Assembly (NCBI GenBank): GCA_014607495.2
Contig: CP053155.1
Location: 2,356,001-2,420,000, forward strand
Reading direction: 5' to 3'
Origin: Carposina sasakii
Lineage: Eukaryota > Arthropoda > Insecta > Lepidoptera > Carposinidae
Length of the DNA stretch: 64,000 bases
Part shown: piece after piece, positions 61,548 through 64,000 of the stretch
Numbering within the stretch: position 1 is the stretch's first letter
Layout: each line of letters begins with the position of its first letter
Made by a program: the position numbers and the translations under genes
Notes under the pieces: model-generated
Database searches by the model: none
Seen by the model: only the letters and a program-made list of their open reading frames with translations
What the model was told of the DNA's origin: nothing

Positions 61548-61959
61548 AGGGTTACCATATCTCAGAATTTGTCCTGGGATTTCAGGATTTTTCGACTTTT
61601 CTCAGGATTGCGGATGGATTTTGCAAATCTCGTGATATCTCAGGATTTTTAAAGATCTCTTTAATTAAAAGTTAAACCAACTAACAATAATATTTTGGTA
61701 ACAACTGAACAGTTAAAGTCTATACTTATTTATCCAAGTGAAACAAACTAAAAATACTTAATCTTTTGGTAACAACCCCGCCCCGCCGCTTTGAGTGTGA
61801 TGTGCAAGTTGCAACGCGTGAACTAGATCCGCAGTGTATAAAACAATAATAATACGTTTTTGAGAGAAAATTTTTAAACTGTATGTATAAAATCTCAGGA
61901 CTTTTTCATGGAAATCAGGCCTTTTCTCCGGTCTTTTGATTTTTTCATCTGGTAACCCT
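61548..61959. mobile_element. MULE-like MITE with 10-bp target duplication
   Basis: Starts AGGGTTACCATATCTCAG and ends inverted TGGTAACCCT; direct ACTTACAACT repeats at 61538-61547 and 61960-61969. Interior has repeated CTCAGGATTTTT motifs, no ORF. A 9-10-bp duplication points to the Mutator superfamily, but terminal repeats are short. Confidence 0.72.
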
Positions 61960-62214
61960 ACTTACAACTGAAGTGTTCTATGAATATACTGCCAGTATAT
62001 CCGCTGCTATAAAAGCTCACGTCTAATCTCTTGGGGAGTGAAGTTATCTAGAACCATTAGAGCCTTTCATAAAATAACTCCCGTAGGTACATGATTTCGG
62101 AACTAACATTTTCTGTACGCACTTACTCAGATAAATAGACGAACACAGAGTCACCAACTCTATCATTCAAAAGAACATAATAATATACATACGGCTTTGT
62201 TGAACTGCAGGATC

Positions 62215-62360
62215 ATAAAGTTTAGTATAACGAGGACACATGTTAATGATCAGTGAAAGGTTGCTAGCTCATCGCCTGAGGGAACGCCCTTGAGTTCCTT
62301 AGTTGACTCTTACGACATACACGGATAGAGATGCAGCTGATGTATTCTAGTGAATCCAGC
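62215..62360. repeat. Dispersed repeat (TTTAGTATAACGAGGACACA family)
   Basis: Second good copy of the repeat at 22377-22540, sharing GGTTGCTAGCTCATCGCCTG and GACTCTTACGACAT. Confidence 0.6.
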
Positions 62361-62404
62361 TTTTGCTGATAAAGCTGTTCAAAGGAACTATCTGGTGAAA
62401 CACA

Positions 62405-62620
62405 CTCTAAGACATCATCATTCATCATCATAATTTCAGCCCTGGTAAGTCCACTGCTGGACATAGGCCTCCCCCAATAACCTACATACCGACCGGTTGG
62501 AAGCAGCCTGCATCCAACCGACGCCCGCGACCTTCGCGTCCATTACGCGGGTGGCCTTCCCACGCTGCGTTTGCCGATACGTGGTATCCACTCTAGAACT
62601 TTCTAGCTCCATCGGTCCAT
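62405..62620 (-). mobile_element. 3' remnant of a non-LTR retrotransposon
   Basis: Minus strand EAYVQQWTYQG and stop; followed in sequence by the block CATCCAACCGACGCCCGCGA. Same family as 645-780. Confidence 0.65.
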
Positions 62621-62930
62621 CATTCTTCGAGCTCTCTAAGACTTTCCTTTGTGAGTTTAGAAAGCAAAGAACTAAATGAAAATCTATTAAATAGTGTTAA
62701 AATTGCATAGATACAATCTTTGTACGTGAAAATAATGTTGTGCAACGTGTATACAGAACAATAGGCACTCAGTGTGAACGTATCATATGTGCGTATAGCA
62801 TTTGTATAGCACAGGGGTTTACCAAGAAATCTAAATATTTTAAGAATGAAGGATTATTTCCATTATGTTCGAGATGTCGCTCTAGATTGGTTATAGCATC
62901 TCACTTGACTGGACATAGGAAATCTATCTA

Positions 62931-63269
62931 TCTATACATATAATAAAAATGTAACGGATCGCTGTCTGTACATGGAAGATACATGAGAAAAAATCTTATA
63001 GAAGACCTTTATCAACGCAATAGTATCCAAAAGAAAGATTTTTGGAATTTTTGTCTGTTTGTCAGTTTGTCTGTCTGTCTGTGCGTTTGTGCACGCTAAT
63101 TTCAGAAACTGCTGAACCGATTTCGATGCAGATTTCAGGAATATATTGTGACAGATCCCACTTAACATATAGGCTACTTTTTATCCCGGGAAAATGTTTT
63201 TATCCCAGATAATTTCGACATTTTATTTTTTCTGTAGGCCACGCGGACGGAGTCGCGGGCGTCCACTAG
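62931..63269 (+). mobile_element. Helitron-like element
   Basis: 339 bp from TCTATACATATAATAAAAAT (after A) to the hairpin CGCGGACGGAGTCGCG and CTAG (before T). Contains a (TGTC)n microsatellite at 63053-63080. Confidence 0.8.
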
Positions 63270-63435
63270 TATTTGAATGCAAGCGAAATTCTAATCATAA
63301 CCTAGCCTAGCACCTACCTCCTTCCGTGCATGTCTTAAGAGTCGACTAAGTACCTCGGACATTCTCTCAGGCATCTAGGTACATGTATCCCCGTTCTGCT
63401 TAACGTGATTGTAAGAGTATAAGAGAGTAAGCTCT

Positions 63436-64000
63436 TGGTTGGTTTCAATCTTACCTCGTCAACCGAGAATTCTTTGTCGCTGTAAATGGTTACCAGTCTA
63501 AAACATATAAAGTGGCTTCTGGTGTCCCTCAGGGATCGCACCTGGGTCCAATACTCATTAATATTTTCATTAATGACCTCCCTCAGAGCATAAGGTTTTC
63601 CAGGTCATATTTGTTTGCAGATGACCTAAAGATAGCTCGTACGCTTATTTCACCGGTGGACGTATTGCTACTTCAAAGTAATTTGGATAACCTGAACAAA
63701 TGGTGTAGGAATAATGGTGTATGCTTAAATCCAAATATGTAAGTGTTTCCACATTAAAATAACTAGGAAACTTAACTTTATTCCCTCAAAATACCATATC
63801 GATGGCACTTATCTAAAAGAGGTCGAAGTCATTAGGGATCTTGGGGTACTTATCGATAGAAAACTAACCTTTCTACCACAAATCGATGCTATAGTTAAGA
63901 AGGCTTCCAGGATGCTCGGTTTTGTTTTAAGAAATGGCAAAGTTTTCCGACAACCTAGAACTAAAATTATTTTATTTAATAGTCTCGTGCGAAGTGTGTT
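63436..64000 (+). pseudogene. Non-LTR retrotransposon reverse transcriptase fragment, continues off the right edge
   Basis: Plus strand: VAVNGYQSKTYKVASGVPQG, SHLGPILINIFINDLP, YLFADDLKIA (FADD catalytic motif, about 63617) up to NNGVCLNPNM and a stop at 63740. One base out of frame it continues as KCFHIKITRK, EVIRDLGVLIDRKL and KIILFNSLVRSV. Jockey/CR1-like, same broad type as the relic at 1893-3850 but not the same copy. A frameshift at about 63738 makes it inactive. Confidence 0.85.

Overview
This is eukaryotic nuclear DNA from an insect, almost certainly a moth or butterfly. Support comes from AT-rich introns full of 'tacctacctac' runs, Helitron-like elements ending in a GC-rich hairpin plus CTAG, tRNA-derived SINEs, several MITE families and many non-LTR 3' remnants. 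There are no bacterial operons, ribosome binding sites or CRISPR arrays.

Four host genes can be read. (1) An LPCAT-type lysophosphatidylcholine acyltransferase runs on the minus strand from 35504 down to 888 and continues off the left edge. Its exons are 35504-35379, 33113-32968, 23455-23229, 16348-16137, 5146-5034 and 1042-888. The exons at 23455-23229 and 16348-16137 each encode the H-x4-D catalytic block, have the same intron phases and cannot both be used without a frameshift, so they look like mutually exclusive catalytic exons. (2) Divergent from it on the plus strand is a three-exon gene resembling C1orf109/AIRIM (36542-37310). (3) Only 25 nt after its stop comes an intronless SPAG7 homologue with an R3H-type domain (37336-38040); the pair looks dicistronic. 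(4) An SLC6-family, B0AT-like sodium-coupled transporter lies on the minus strand, with five C-terminal exons between 57190 and 49153. Its N-terminal exons are not recognisable in the window.

Layout: 1-35.5 kb is LPCAT with introns loaded by transposons. These include a 36-bp minisatellite (0.2-0.56 kb), a decayed non-LTR retrotransposon (1.9-3.85 kb), a DD41D mariner with about 615-bp inverted repeats (10.1-12.8 kb), a 797-bp Helitron-like element (18.6-19.4 kb), and a complete, apparently intact BEL/Pao LTR retrotransposon with identical LTRs and a CTTGG target duplication (25.1-31.9 kb). 36.5-38.0 kb holds the AIRIM-SPAG7 pair. 38.3-39.1 kb has a nearly identical twin of the 18.6-kb Helitron. 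39.5-41.2 kb is a 3'-truncated non-LTR element containing a perfect 31-bp palindrome. 41-49 kb is gene-poor with several well-bounded MITEs. 49-57 kb is the SLC6 gene. 57-64 kb holds nested MITEs, Helitrons, a possible MULE-type MITE and a second reverse-transcriptase fragment running off the right edge.

The host genes do not form a pathway: a phospholipid-remodelling enzyme, a putative ribosome-biogenesis factor, an R3H protein and a solute transporter. The most unusual points are the duplicated catalytic exon of LPCAT, the 25-nt AIRIM-SPAG7 spacing, and the mariner whose inverted repeats include the last codons of its own transposase. Protein identities rest on recognised family motifs and clean splice phases; no database search was possible.
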